A stretch of DNA of 27,601 bases from CALHVX01 sp051027215 (GCA_051027215.1 JBPCXR010000098.1:1-27601), one strand, 5' to 3'. Positions 7,980 through 17,233 are shown, counted from the first letter of the stretch. Program-made: numbers and translations. The notes: generated by a model from the sequence alone, not told the origin.

Positions 7980-8020
7980 TTCGCGTTCGGCTCGGCTTAA
8001 AGCTGCACTGAGCCCGCGAA
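7980..8020 (-). terminator. Candidate terminator hairpin after the antiporter gene
   Basis: TTCGCG (7980-7985) pairs with CGCGAA (8015-8020), and GGCTC (7989-7993) pairs with GAGCC (8010-8014). This gives an 11-bp stem with a three-base bulge, starting two bases past the antiporter stop codon on the minus strand. No T-run follows, so it may be a partial or Rho-assisted terminator. Confidence 0.4.
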
Positions 8021-8022
8021 GC

Positions 8023-9246
8023 CTAGGAACGTTTTTCGGTCAGTCCCAGCTTGCTCAGAAGTCGCGGCATGGAGGGAGCCTGCACAAACAGGGTAAACAG
8101 AACAACGCCGAAGGCCATGGACTGGATGGTCCACCAGTATTCGAGCTCCACTGGCAGCGCCAGCGCTAAAGCCAAGGTCACCGCGCCGCGCAGCCCGCCC
8201 CAGACGATGGCGGTCTGATACTTCGAATCGACCGGTTCTGTGGCTAGCAGATTGAGCGAAGCGATTCCCAAGTAGGTGGTTGTGGCTCTGGCAATCAGGA
8301 TCGCACCGATGGCGATGAGCATGGCCAACCAACGCTGCTCGAACATGCCTACGGTGATCGTCAACCCCATAAGCAGAAACACGCAACCGTTCGCGAGGTA
8401 TGACAGGCTCTGCCAAACGACGTGAGTCGATTGCATCTGCTCAGTCCGCATTCGTGCAACGATGAGCCCAGCAACCAACACAGCCATCACGCCAGAGGCG
8501 TGCAAAACGACTTCCGCTACGATGAACGAGCCGTAAGCGATGGCTAGGCTGGTGACGATCGCGCTGCCAGTGGGCATGTTTTGCCGCAACAAGAACGCGC
8601 CCAGCACGCCTATGGCAGCGCCGCTGAAAGCGCCGAGAAAGAAGATTCGAGCGAACTCCAGCAGGGCTTCCAGGGCGTCTAGCTCGGCGTTAGTCGATAG
8701 GGCGGCTGCCAACAGTACGCCGAACAGCGCGATGGCGGTCGCGTCGTTGAATAGGCTTTCGCCCTCTAATAGGAGCCCCAGGCGTTCAGGTGCGCCCAGT
8801 GTTTTCAGCTGCGCCACCACGGCGACAGGATCCGTTGCGCTAAGTAAAGCGCCCGTAAGTAGTGCCGCAACCCAAGGAAAGCCGCTAGGGTGCCCAATTC
8901 CCCAATAGATGCAAATCGCCGCGATACCTGTGGTTAGCACCACACCGACGATGGACAGAAACAAGACAAACGAATAATTACGCTGCAGCAAGACTTGAGG
9001 CAATTGAATTGCGGCTTCAAAAATGAGGATCGGTAAAAATACAAAGAAGATCAGGTCATGAAAGCTCGTTGCTCGGATACCGGTATCTAGGTTCAGTAGT
9101 TGGGTGACGAGAACTCCACCCACTGCACCGAGTAGTACGAGAACAACGGATTCTGGCAGACGTGTCCAGCCGGCCACGGGGCGAGCGGCAATCATTGCCA
9201 GAAACAAAGCGACCGCGAAGATTACGCGCTCTTCGACGAACGACAC
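8023..9246 (-). CDS. CPA1-family Na+(K+)/H+ antiporter
   Basis: The 407-aa inner-membrane protein has about 11-13 hydrophobic segments and is a CPA1 (NhaP/NHE-type) cation:proton antiporter. Diagnostic motifs are FLPILIFEAAI in the early helices, SATDPVAV (136-143), EGESLFNDATA (161-171, with the Asn-Asp ion-binding pair at 167-168) and WGGLRGAVTLALALALP near the C-terminus. It ends shortly after the last helix, so it lacks a long cytoplasmic regulatory tail. The start is GTG, five bases after the stop of the crotonase gene, and no SD is visible. This suggests coupled translation in one operon. It would exchange Na+ or K+ for H+ for pH or salt balance. Why it is tied to a crotonase is unclear. 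Confidence 0.92.
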   Translation of the reverse strand: MSFVEERVIFAVALFLAMIAARPVAGWTRLPESVVLVLLGAVGGVLVTQLLNLDTGIRATSFHDLIFFVFLPILIFEAAIQLPQVLLQRNYSFVLFLSIVGVVLTTGIAAICIYWGIGHPSGFPWVAALLTGALLSATDPVAVVAQLKTLGAPERLGLLLEGESLFNDATAIALFGVLLAAALSTNAELDALEALLEFARIFFLGAFSGAAIGVLGAFLLRQNMPTGSAIVTSLAIAYGSFIVAEVVLHASGVMAVLVAGLIVARMRTEQMQSTHVVWQSLSYLANGCVFLLMGLTITVGMFEQRWLAMLIAIGAILIARATTTYLGIASLNLLATEPVDSKYQTAIVWGGLRGAVTLALALALPVELEYWWTIQSMAFGVVLFTLFVQAPSMPRLLSKLGLTEKRS

Positions 9247-9251
9247 GCGCG

Positions 9252-10070
9252 TTAGATCCGCCGACCCAGGCGTTGGAATTTAGGCGCACGCTTCTCAAGA
9301 TACGCTTTTGCGCCTTCGGCGGCATCCGCTCCAGCAACGAATTGGTTCTGAGAGATTTCAGCTTCGCGCAGCGCGTCCAAGTAACCACAACCCAAGTGGC
9401 GATACACCAGGCGTTTGGTTTCGGCGATTGCCAGCGGTGGAGCGGATTGCGCTAGCGCCTCGATGTACTCGCGGGCTTTCTGTTGTAACTCCTCTGGCGC
9501 AACCACTTCGTCGATCAGGCCGACATCGAGCGCAGCTTGTGCGGTGATCTTCTCACTGGTCCAGAGCAAGCTCAGTGCACGGCTGACGCCGACCAGTCTG
9601 GGTAGCAGCCAGCTGGAGCCATGTTCGCTAATCAAGCCGCGCCGTAAAAACACGGTGGTGAACGCCGCATCGTCGGCGGCGAAGCGAAGATCGCTCATGA
9701 GTGCAAGGATCAAGCCGCCCCCAGCAGCCACGCCGTTGATGGCGGCTATGACGGGCTTCGGCACTTCCAACAGGTAACTGAAAATGCCCGGCAGTTGATC
9801 TTCCGGCGTAGCCTTGGCTGCGTCGCTGTCACTCTGGGCATTGCTGGTGACGCTTGCCAGCACATCAGCGTCGAGGCCAGCGCAGAAACCCCGGCCCTGG
9901 CCGGTGATCACAATACCCACCACGCGCGTATCAGTGACGACTGCTTCAACGGCTGCTCGGATTTCTGCCAAGGTGTGATAGGTAAAAGCGTTCAGGCGCT
10001 CGGGTCGATTCAAACGGATGGTCGCCACAGGATCGACCACGTCGTATTCGATGTCGGTGTAGGTGCTCAT
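9252..10070 (-). CDS. Enoyl-CoA hydratase/isomerase (crotonase) family protein
   Basis: The 272-aa crotonase-fold protein acts on acyl-CoA thioesters. The oxyanion-hole segments are present: GRGFCAGLDAD (about 60-69) and INGVAAGGGLILALMSD (about 111-127). In the loop that usually carries a catalytic Glu it has LISEHGSSWLLPRLVG, giving Glu149 as the candidate acid/base. The position of the second hydratase Glu is not obvious, so isomerase or another crotonase reaction is as likely as hydration. The length is normal and no targeting signal is seen. It leads an operon with the CPA1 antiporter (five-base gap) and lies 107 bases downstream of the HDOD-GAF gene on the same strand. A beta-oxidation-like role in the catabolic island is an inference. 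Confidence 0.9.
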   Translation of the reverse strand: MSTYTDIEYDVVDPVATIRLNRPERLNAFTYHTLAEIRAAVEAVVTDTRVVGIVITGQGRGFCAGLDADVLASVTSNAQSDSDAAKATPEDQLPGIFSYLLEVPKPVIAAINGVAAGGGLILALMSDLRFAADDAAFTTVFLRRGLISEHGSSWLLPRLVGVSRALSLLWTSEKITAQAALDVGLIDEVVAPEELQQKAREYIEALAQSAPPLAIAETKRLVYRHLGCGYLDALREAEISQNQFVAGADAAEGAKAYLEKRAPKFQRLGRRI

Positions 10071-10177
10071 AAGCTAGCGAGATTGTCGGCGCTTCAGGAA
10101 GTCTAGCCAAACTAGCACGCCGCTCTGAGCGAAGCCAAGCGGGGTCTGCGAACGGGGTGGGAACAGCGCCCGGGTTA

Positions 10178-11635
10178 CTAGCCGGGTGACTTCAGCCCTA
10201 ACGCCAGGTGCTGAACGAACAATCCAAGCGCGGCAACCGATGCCGCGGCGATTGCCGGTCCATTTTGTGCTCGATCTGCGTACAACAAGCCGATTGCGGT
10301 GGTGCCGGCAAAGACCGGTTGCAACAGGCTTTGTGCTGGAGTCTCCCAGCTGGGCGGACCGTGGAGTATCCAACTTTGTTCGAACAAGGTCGGCCCCGGG
10401 TTCGCTAGGGCATCGGCTAGCTGCTGATTGCTGGCCAGGGGTAGCAGGGGTGGCAAATTTTCGAACGCGCCTAATTGATGCTTAGCCCGAAGTGCCTGGC
10501 GATCTTGAGTCAAGAGCGCAAAACATACTCGATCGAATCCCCCGCCTTCAACAATGCCAGTCAACGCCAGGCGCAACAGCTGATCTAATGTTGCGGGCCC
10601 CTGCATGACGGTCGTCATCTCCCCCAGCACGGCGAGTTGCCGCGCCGGATTAGTAGTCTCTAACTCGCTGTCTGTAGAGTCGCTATCGGCAGTACCGCCT
10701 GCTGTGTTGGTCTTGCGCGGAGAGGGGTTCGTGCTGGTGACGCCGAAACGTCGGGCAATTTGATTCACTTCGGTCGCTTGCGTGCGGATTTGTTCCAGGC
10801 TCATAGCTTCAGATTGATCCAACAGCTGTGCATGTTCCCTTACCAACTGCGCAAGCTCAGCAGATTCGGCTAGCTCTTCTGCAGTCATGGTTTGCCAGCG
10901 CTGGACATCCGCCGCAGAGGCGATTCGATGGGCTAACTGCACACAGCCAGCTCGCTGGTCGTCTTCGGACTGGGCAACGACCGCACGCAATAGGCTGCCG
11001 AGGCGCCACTGGCGCACCAGCGCTTCGGTTAGCTGGGGTAAGGTAAAGTCGAGAATCTGTTTTTGGCAGTCTTCATCGGGCGCTTGCTCGGTCCAATGCG
11101 CGGCCAGCGCGTCGGTTTCTGGCATTTGACTTGCCCAGAACACCAATTCTCCTAACCGCGAAAGAAGTCCAGCGAGAAAGAGTTCTTCCGGTTCCTCGGT
11201 TGCGCCTGAAAGTGCAATCGCCCGGGCTTGCCCAGCGCAGTGGAAAGCCCGCAGCAGGGTGTCGAGTAGCGGCGTGAACTCTGGTCCTCGAGTTGCCCGG
11301 TCGATGATCGATAAGGTGATGGCCAAGTCTCGTACCGCATTGAAGCCCAGCAATACAACCGCGCTGCCAATGGTGCGCGCGCTGCGCCCTTGCTGCAAAA
11401 ACAATGGGCTGTTGGCTAACTTGAGCAGCTTCGCTGTGAGCGCGGCATCGTGACCAATGGCCGCAGCCAGATCCTGCGCCGATGACCGCGAAGAGTCGAC
11501 GATGCTTGTGACTTCGGAAACCGTCGCAGAAAACACCGGCACATTAGTGCTTTCCGCGCGCTCCAGCCATCTGGCTAAGGCGGCGGTTTCGGCCGCGGCA
11601 GTGCTGCGCGTTGTCGCTGGATGGGGCGTGGACAT
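10178..11635 (-). CDS. HDOD domain protein with C-terminal GAF-like domain
   Basis: The 485-aa predicted cytoplasmic signalling protein has an HDOD domain at residues about 30-225. It reads through AAAIGHDAALTAKLLKLANSP, GSAVVLLGFNAVRDLAI and GLLSRLGELVFWAS. In this region the metal-binding HD residues of true phosphohydrolases are absent, as is normal for HDOD. A helical linker and a low-complexity Ser/Thr/Asp-rich stretch (about 300-330) follow. The C-terminus (about 335-480) looks like a GAF domain, with GGGFDRVCFALLTQDRQAL and FAGTTAIGLLYADRA. HDOD proteins often act in regulation of motility, stress or second-messenger pathways. This gene is divergent from another HDOD gene at 11790, with 154 bases between them. 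Partner and ligand are unknown. Confidence 0.85.
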   Translation of the reverse strand: MSTPHPATTRSTAAAETAALARWLERAESTNVPVFSATVSEVTSIVDSSRSSAQDLAAAIGHDAALTAKLLKLANSPLFLQQGRSARTIGSAVVLLGFNAVRDLAITLSIIDRATRGPEFTPLLDTLLRAFHCAGQARAIALSGATEEPEELFLAGLLSRLGELVFWASQMPETDALAAHWTEQAPDEDCQKQILDFTLPQLTEALVRQWRLGSLLRAVVAQSEDDQRAGCVQLAHRIASAADVQRWQTMTAEELAESAELAQLVREHAQLLDQSEAMSLEQIRTQATEVNQIARRFGVTSTNPSPRKTNTAGGTADSDSTDSELETTNPARQLAVLGEMTTVMQGPATLDQLLRLALTGIVEGGGFDRVCFALLTQDRQALRAKHQLGAFENLPPLLPLASNQQLADALANPGPTLFEQSWILHGPPSWETPAQSLLQPVFAGTTAIGLLYADRAQNGPAIAAASVAALGLFVQHLALGLKSPG

Positions 11636-11738
11636 GTTCTATGAGTCTAGATGGCGTTTCTGATCCAGCCAGCTGACGAACGTACGGCAATCGCTGAGAC
11701 CAGGTTTTCAAAACTGTTCCTATACTGAAAACACTGGG

Positions 11739-11763
11739 GGTCAGAGGCTCTTTAAAGCTGACC
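11739..11763. promoter_or_regulatory. Dyad element in the HDOD divergent promoter region
   Basis: GGTCAG (11739-11744) and CTGACC (11758-11763) form an inverted repeat. It encloses CTTTAAAG (11750-11757), a perfect 8-bp palindrome. The element lies 27 bases before the GTG start of the CNB-HDOD gene, so it could be an operator or a 5' leader hairpin. A TATACT (11721-11726) just upstream could be a -10 box, but no good -35 is visible. Confidence 0.35.
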
Positions 11764-11789
11764 AGAAACTAGCTCATAGAGGATGACAA

Positions 11790-13070
11790 GTGCCGCAGCC
11801 AGCTGGGTCGTCGCCGATGTCCACCCGTGCGGGAACCTTGAAGCGCTTGCTGCAAGGGCGTACCCCTTTTGACGATTGGCCCGATGATCGCTTTACCGCG
11901 CTAGAAGGGCATTGCCGGGTGATTGAAGTGGATGCACAGGTGCCCTTGCTCGAGCAGGGTAGCGTCGATCCTCACATTCATTTTCTGTTGAACGGCGCGG
12001 TGAAGCTGGTTGACGTAGATGGTAAAGAGCACCGCGTGGATCAAGGCAGCGCGGATGCAAGGTACCCTATTGGGCGTTTGCGCCCGGCCGTATTCAGCAT
12101 CGAAAGTATTGAACCGAGCTCGTTGTTGCTCATAGAGCAAGCGGTGCTCCGTCGTCTAACAACTGTTGCAAGAGCCGAAAGCGAAGCGCCCCGATTTGAT
12201 CTGTTCGGCCGGGTCAGCGGTGGCAGCTGGATGCAACATCCATTGGTGCATAGTCTGTATAAGGCAATGCGGGAACAGACGTTAAGTCTACCGGTGATAC
12301 CAGGCGTGGCGTTGAAGGTGAGGCGGGCGCTTACCAATGACAACTATCAGCTGAGCGACATCACGCGCATCATCGCGGCTGACCCAGTGATCTCCGCACG
12401 ATTGCTGCACCTTGCCAACAGCCCAGTATTCCGTGGACTTGCGTCTTGCGATTCACTGCAGGCTGCCGTGGTGCGCCTCGGTGTGCACAAGGTGCAGAAT
12501 CTGGTGCTCGCGTTGTCTACTGCGGGAATGTTCAAATCGAGCAACAAACTCATCAACCAACACTTGGGAAATACCTGGCGCCACTTAGTAGACGTTGGCG
12601 CACTGACCGCATCTCTTGCGCGTATGCAGGGCGTCTTGGATCCCGACATTGCGTTGTTGGCTGGGCTATTGCATGAGATCGGAAAAATACCGATTCTCGA
12701 GCGCGCCGCGGACTACCCGGACTTGCTGCAACATCCTGGATTGTTAGAGGATACGTTGACTGGATTATGCCCGCAGGTCAGTGCGGCCACCTTGAGTCAG
12801 TGGGAGTTGGCACCGGGTGTGATCGCCGCTTCTGAGCGGCAGCATGAATGGAGTTATGACCACGAAGGTGACACAGATTATGCAGATCTGCTGATCGTAG
12901 CCCACGTACATGCGCTGACTCGCAAACGAGAGCAGTATCAATTACCGCGTCTGGCGGAGACTCCCGCCTTGGCTCGCATTACAGGCGCTCAGCTTTCCGC
13001 AAAGGAAAGCCTGCAGATCGTTAAAGATGCTCAGGCAGAGACCCAAGCACTCAAACAGCTGCTGACTTGA
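11790..13070 (+). CDS. Cyclic-nucleotide-binding-like plus HDOD domain protein
   Basis: The 426-aa predicted cytoplasmic signalling protein has an N-terminal cNMP-binding-like beta barrel at residues about 30-128 (VPLLEQGSVDPHIHFLLNGAVKLVD). The phosphate-binding cassette of cAMP receptors is replaced by ARYPIGRLRPAVFSIES, so cAMP or cGMP binding is doubtful. An HDOD domain follows (about 160-365) with LPVIPGVALKVRRAL, IIAADPVISARLLHLANSP, AVVRLGVHKVQNLVLAL and GLLHEIGKIPIL; the last has HE where true HD enzymes have HD. The start is GTG with GAGG about eight bases upstream. An ATG at 11817 is the alternative and has a poorer SD. It is divergent from HDOD-GAF, and the two may share regulation. 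It converges on the RND operon with 13 bases between. Confidence 0.87.
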   Translation: MPQPAGSSPMSTRAGTLKRLLQGRTPFDDWPDDRFTALEGHCRVIEVDAQVPLLEQGSVDPHIHFLLNGAVKLVDVDGKEHRVDQGSADARYPIGRLRPAVFSIESIEPSSLLLIEQAVLRRLTTVARAESEAPRFDLFGRVSGGSWMQHPLVHSLYKAMREQTLSLPVIPGVALKVRRALTNDNYQLSDITRIIAADPVISARLLHLANSPVFRGLASCDSLQAAVVRLGVHKVQNLVLALSTAGMFKSSNKLINQHLGNTWRHLVDVGALTASLARMQGVLDPDIALLAGLLHEIGKIPILERAADYPDLLQHPGLLEDTLTGLCPQVSAATLSQWELAPGVIAASERQHEWSYDHEGDTDYADLLIVAHVHALTRKREQYQLPRLAETPALARITGAQLSAKESLQIVKDAQAETQALKQLLT

Positions 13071-13083
13071 AGGATCTTGTAAG

Positions 13084-16000
13084 CTACAACGCCGGTTCGA
13101 TTGCTGCAGCAGCAGTGATGTCCTTATCCGAAGGTGATAGCGCCGATTCTGGTGCTCGGCGCGACAGCAAAAGATAGAACACCGGCAGCACAAATAGTGT
13201 GAACAGCGTTCCCACGAACATTCCCGCAGCGATCATGAGGCCGATAGCAAAGCGAGAATTGGCGCCCGCCCCAAACGCTAACAGCAGGGGCACCACGCCC
13301 AATACGGTGGCAAAGGTCGTCATCAATATAGGCCGTAATCTTAATGCCGCAGCGTGTAACACTGCTTGCTGTTGAGTCATGCCTTGCGCGAGGTTCTGAT
13401 TGGCGAAATCAACGATCAGAATGCCGTGTTTGCTGATTAAGCCGATCAGCGTCAGTAGTCCGACTTGGGTATAGATGTTCAGCGTTGTCCACCCCAGGGC
13501 TATGGGCACGAGCGCGCCAAAAATCGATAGCGGCACGCTAATGAGAACCACCAGCGGATCCCTAAAGCTGTTGAACTGCGCAGCCAGCACGAGATAGATG
13601 AAGACTAAGGAGGTGGCAAAAAGTGGAAGGAAGCTCTGGCTTTCTTGTACGTAGCGCCGGGATTCGCCTTCATGCCCAATGCGGTAACCTACCGGAGCGA
13701 TTTCCTGAAGCGCTGAGTCAAGAAATGCCAGGCCTGTGCCAAGCGTGTTCGGCGGCAGCACGAAGCCCTCTATGGTGACACTATTGAGTTGTTGAAACTG
13801 CTTCAAGGTGTTTGGTTCGACGCGCTTGTCTAGGCTTATCACGGTGCTGAGGGGTACCAGTTCGCCGCTAGAGGTGCGCAGGTAGTAACGCTCCAACCAT
13901 TCTTTGGTTAGACGAAAATTCTGGCTGGCCTGAGGAATGACCTTATAGCTGCGGCCTTCCAGAGCGAAACGATTGGTTTCTGCTTCGCCGAGCATCACCT
14001 GCAGTGTTTCACCGATATCTTGCATGGAGATACCGAGGCGGGATGCGAGCTCGCGGTCGATGGCGACGTTCACCTCCGGACGCGAATAGCGTAGGTCTTT
14101 GCTAACGAACGCAAATAGGCCCGATTCCCGCGCTTTAGCCAGAACCGCTTCGGAAACCCTGTTCAACTCGGCATAGCCAACGTTGGCGGAGATGACAAAC
14201 TGCACTGGCAATCCTGAGTCCGCGCCGGGCAGCCCGCCGTTGGCGAACGTGAAGACCTCCAAACCACTGATGCGCGCGTATTTGCTCTGCAGTTCTTGGC
14301 GGATCTCTTCCAGCGACCGTTGTCTTTCGTTCCAGGGGACTAACTCGGCGCCACCGAAAACCGATGTCGGGCTGTTAACTTGCCAGGAGTGGCTGACCTC
14401 TGGAATTGAGCGCCAAGCTTCAACCATCTCATCGAGGAAGTAAGTGGTGTACTCGAGGTTGCTGTAGTCGGGTGGTGTAGCGACGGTAAAGATGCCGCCG
14501 CTGTCTTCCTCTGGGGCCAGCTCCGACTGGGCCAGCTGATACAGGACCGGCAGGCTGCTAAAGATGACGCTGGCGAACAATATGACAGCACCCTTGTTGT
14601 TCAGGCAGTGAGCCACAGCATGTTCGTAGCGTTTGTGTAGGCTGTCGAAGCGGGCGTCAAGCCAGTCCGCAATAGCGCCCTGTTCTTCGTGCTTTTTCAG
14701 TAGATACGCACACATCACCGGGCTTAACACTAAGGCAATGACGCCGGAAACTAGAACCGCGCCCGCAAGGGTTAAAGCGAATTCGCTAAACAACACGCCA
14801 GTCAGGCCACCGAGAAAGCCGATGGGTAGGTAAACGGCAACCAAAGTTAGGGTCATGGCGACAACTGGCAAGGCTACCTGGCGAGCGCCTTCCAGCGCCG
14901 CGTTAAGTGGCGACTTGCCGGTTTCGATGTGCCGGTGCACGTTCTCGACCACGACGATGGCATCGTCCACCACCAGCCCGATAGCGATGACCATAGCTAG
15001 CAGAGTGAGAAGGTTGATTGAGAAGCCCATGACCCAGATCAGAAACAGAACGCCGGTGAGTGATAGAGGAATCGCGACCAATGGGATTAGTACCACTCGC
15101 AGAGACCCCAAAAACAGCAGTATCACCAAGATGACGATGATCGATGCCTCTAGTAATGTCGCGGCGACTTCTTCCAGCGCTTCTTGTATATAAATGGAAT
15201 AGTCAGAGTCCATGAAAATGTGCATGTCAGCGGGAAGCTGACCGTTTAGCTCAGAGACGACAGTTCTGACTCGGGAAGCGACTTGTAGTGGGTTCGCGCC
15301 TGGCGCTGTTCTGATCGCAAAAAATACGGTTTCTTTGCCGCTGGAATACACCGCGGAATCGTAGGTTTCCCTGGCGAGCTCTACGTCAGCCACATCACCC
15401 AGCGTGACTTTGCGATCACCGTCTTGACGAACCACGATGTCCGCGAACTTCTCTGGATCCTGCACGTCTGTTTGAGCATCGACACTAGCTCGTACCAGAC
15501 CACCTCGAGTGGTTCCTGCGGCGGAAATGAAGTTGTCTCGACGTACGGCAGCGTTGATGTCCGTTGCGGTGACGCCAAATGCCGCCATGCGTGTGGGGTT
15601 CAGCCAAATACGCATGGCGAAGTGACCGCTGCCGAGTAGCTCTGCTTCACCAACGCCGTCGACGGTACTCAAGATCGGTTGGATAAAGCGCAGACCGTAG
15701 TCTGCGCGCTGCTGCACCGACATTTGCTCGCTGAGCAGTGCCAGGTACATCATCGCGTCACCGCCCGTTTGATTGGTGACAACCGGATCCTCTACCTCCT
15801 GGGGTAGTTCGAAACGCGCCTCGTTAACCTTGGTGATGACTTCTGAGAGCACGTCGGTCGAATTTTCTCCGAGACGAACATTAACCTCGATTTGGGCGAC
15901 GCCAGGATCGCTGGTTGAAGTCACGTACTCGACGCCTTTGGCTGCGGCGATTCGCCGTTGCAATGGCGTGGTGACGAACCCCTGAACGGTCTTGGCACTG

Positions 16001-16161
16001 GCACCGGGGTATATGGCCTTAACATAAATGACGCTCTTTTCTACTTCCGGGTATTGACGCAGCGTCAGTTGGGTAAATGATTGCATGCCCAGTAACAACA
16101 CCACCGCGCTGAGCACGATGGCAAGTACCGGGCGTTGGATGAAGAGATCGGTAAACTTCAT
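13084..16161 (-). CDS. RND-family multidrug efflux permease
   Basis: The 1025-aa inner-membrane proton-driven efflux pump is of the HAE1 (AcrB/MexB/MexI-like) type. It has the standard duplicated layout: TM1, a large periplasmic loop, TM2-6, TM7, a second loop and TM8-12. The proton-relay residues are visible: the Asp-Asp pair in GLVVDDAIVVVENV (TM4) and the Lys in LIGLISKHGILIVDFANQ (TM10). The frame extends to 16203, but ATG 16161 gives MKFTDLFIQRPVLAIV, the family N-terminus. That start lies one base after the stop of the fusion protein gene, so the two are translationally coupled. No TolC-type channel or local repressor gene is present, so it must borrow an outer-membrane partner. Substrates are unknown; export of toxic hydrophobic compounds is a reasonable inference. 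Confidence 0.94.
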   Translation of the reverse strand: MKFTDLFIQRPVLAIVLSAVVLLLGMQSFTQLTLRQYPEVEKSVIYVKAIYPGASAKTVQGFVTTPLQRRIAAAKGVEYVTSTSDPGVAQIEVNVRLGENSTDVLSEVITKVNEARFELPQEVEDPVVTNQTGGDAMMYLALLSEQMSVQQRADYGLRFIQPILSTVDGVGEAELLGSGHFAMRIWLNPTRMAAFGVTATDINAAVRRDNFISAAGTTRGGLVRASVDAQTDVQDPEKFADIVVRQDGDRKVTLGDVADVELARETYDSAVYSSGKETVFFAIRTAPGANPLQVASRVRTVVSELNGQLPADMHIFMDSDYSIYIQEALEEVAATLLEASIIVILVILLFLGSLRVVLIPLVAIPLSLTGVLFLIWVMGFSINLLTLLAMVIAIGLVVDDAIVVVENVHRHIETGKSPLNAALEGARQVALPVVAMTLTLVAVYLPIGFLGGLTGVLFSEFALTLAGAVLVSGVIALVLSPVMCAYLLKKHEEQGAIADWLDARFDSLHKRYEHAVAHCLNNKGAVILFASVIFSSLPVLYQLAQSELAPEEDSGGIFTVATPPDYSNLEYTTYFLDEMVEAWRSIPEVSHSWQVNSPTSVFGGAELVPWNERQRSLEEIRQELQSKYARISGLEVFTFANGGLPGADSGLPVQFVISANVGYAELNRVSEAVLAKARESGLFAFVSKDLRYSRPEVNVAIDRELASRLGISMQDIGETLQVMLGEAETNRFALEGRSYKVIPQASQNFRLTKEWLERYYLRTSSGELVPLSTVISLDKRVEPNTLKQFQQLNSVTIEGFVLPPNTLGTGLAFLDSALQEIAPVGYRIGHEGESRRYVQESQSFLPLFATSLVFIYLVLAAQFNSFRDPLVVLISVPLSIFGALVPIALGWTTLNIYTQVGLLTLIGLISKHGILIVDFANQNLAQGMTQQQAVLHAAALRLRPILMTTFATVLGVVPLLLAFGAGANSRFAIGLMIAAGMFVGTLFTLFVLPVFYLLLSRRAPESALSPSDKDITAAAAIEPAL

Positions 16162-16162
16162 G

Positions 16163-17233
16163 CTATAGATCCACGGTCTCATCGAGCAGCACCCGAACCC
16201 CACGATACAATTTATTCTGCCCGACGCTGACCACTTGTTCGCCCGCCGATAGCCCGTCCACCACGGCTACTTGGCCGCCTCGCACTGTCCCCGGCTTGAC
16301 CACTCTGGCAATGGCGGTCAATCCACCGTCTGCTGTTTTCTCGAGCACATAGACGGTGTTGCCTTGCAGCGAGTAGGTCATTGCCGTTTCCGGCACGGTA
16401 ACCACCTGTTGCTTCTGCTCCAGATCAACTTCGAGCGTTGTAAACATGCCAGGCAGGAGCCCTGGGGCGTCTTTCAATGCCGCACGCAGCAGCACGTTGC
16501 GAGTATTTGGGTCTACGGTGGCATCTATTGCGGTCAGCTGTGCGCTGAAAACCCGATCAGGAAAGGCATCTACGCGAACGCTAACAGGCAATCCCGGGCG
16601 TAGCGAAGGCGCGTACCGAGCCGGAACGGTGAAGTCTATCTCCAACTCGCTGTGATCGGTGAGGGTGGCGATGATGGTGCCTGGCGCCAGATAGTCGCCG
16701 ATGTCTACCCGGCGAATACCCATGGTGCCCGCGAACGGTGCTTCGATGCGCTTGTTGGCCAAGCGAGCATTGGTTTCTGCCAACTGCGCTTTCGCGCGTT
16801 CCAGATCCGCTCGCGATCGGTCGAACTGCGACTGAGGTATCGACTTACGCTTAATGAGCGCGCTATCACGCTCAAAGAGAATGTTCGCCAGCTCCAAGCT
16901 CGCCAGCTGATTGCGTCGGCTGGCGCGCTCAACTTGATCGTTGAGTACCAGCAAGAGTTGGCCAGCAGTTACCCGTTGGCCTGAATCGAAATGGATCTGG
17001 GTGATCTCGCCACTGGTTTCTGATGTGAGCTCGACGCCACGTACGGCGGCGATGGTGCCGACGGCGTTAAGCACTTGGCCCCAACGCTGTAGAGTCGCTG
17101 TGCTGGCCGCAACGGTGACGGGTGGTGGGGAAAAGTCCATGTCCGCAAAGGCGCTGAAGCGCTGATACAGATAGCCACCAATGGCGCCGAAAATGACGAG
17201 CAAGAGGCCGACGACGATGGCATAGGCTTTCAC
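16163..17233 (-). CDS. RND efflux periplasmic adaptor (membrane fusion protein)
   Basis: The 356-aa membrane fusion protein has an N-terminal anchor or uncleaved signal (VVGLLLVIFGAIGGYLY, about 8-24). A first lipoyl half with GEITQIHFDSGQRVTAGQLLLVLND is followed by an alpha-helical hairpin (about 105-160), then APFAGTMGIRRVDIGDYLAPG, the second lipoyl half. A beta-barrel and a membrane-proximal domain complete it. Such proteins bridge the inner-membrane RND pump and the outer-membrane channel. The start appears to be GTG with no good SD. No Cys suitable for lipidation is seen near the N-terminus. It is the first gene of the operon with the permease and is divergent from the nitroreductase gene at 17423, sharing an intergenic region of about 190 bases. 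Confidence 0.92.
   Translation of the reverse strand: MKAYAIVVGLLLVIFGAIGGYLYQRFSAFADMDFSPPPVTVAASTATLQRWGQVLNAVGTIAAVRGVELTSETSGEITQIHFDSGQRVTAGQLLLVLNDQVERASRRNQLASLELANILFERDSALIKRKSIPQSQFDRSRADLERAKAQLAETNARLANKRIEAPFAGTMGIRRVDIGDYLAPGTIIATLTDHSELEIDFTVPARYAPSLRPGLPVSVRVDAFPDRVFSAQLTAIDATVDPNTRNVLLRAALKDAPGLLPGMFTTLEVDLEQKQQVVTVPETAMTYSLQGNTVYVLEKTADGGLTAIARVVKPGTVRGGQVAVVDGLSAGEQVVSVGQNKLYRGVRVLLDETVDL

Noticed and set aside
10169..10186. CCCGG/CCGGG hairpin at the end of the HDOD-GAF gene as a terminator
   Set aside because: The five-base-pair stem straddles the stop codon, and no T-run follows.
16162..16203. Upstream extension of the RND permease
   Set aside because: It would overlap the fusion protein gene, and the family N-terminus begins at the ATG at 16161.
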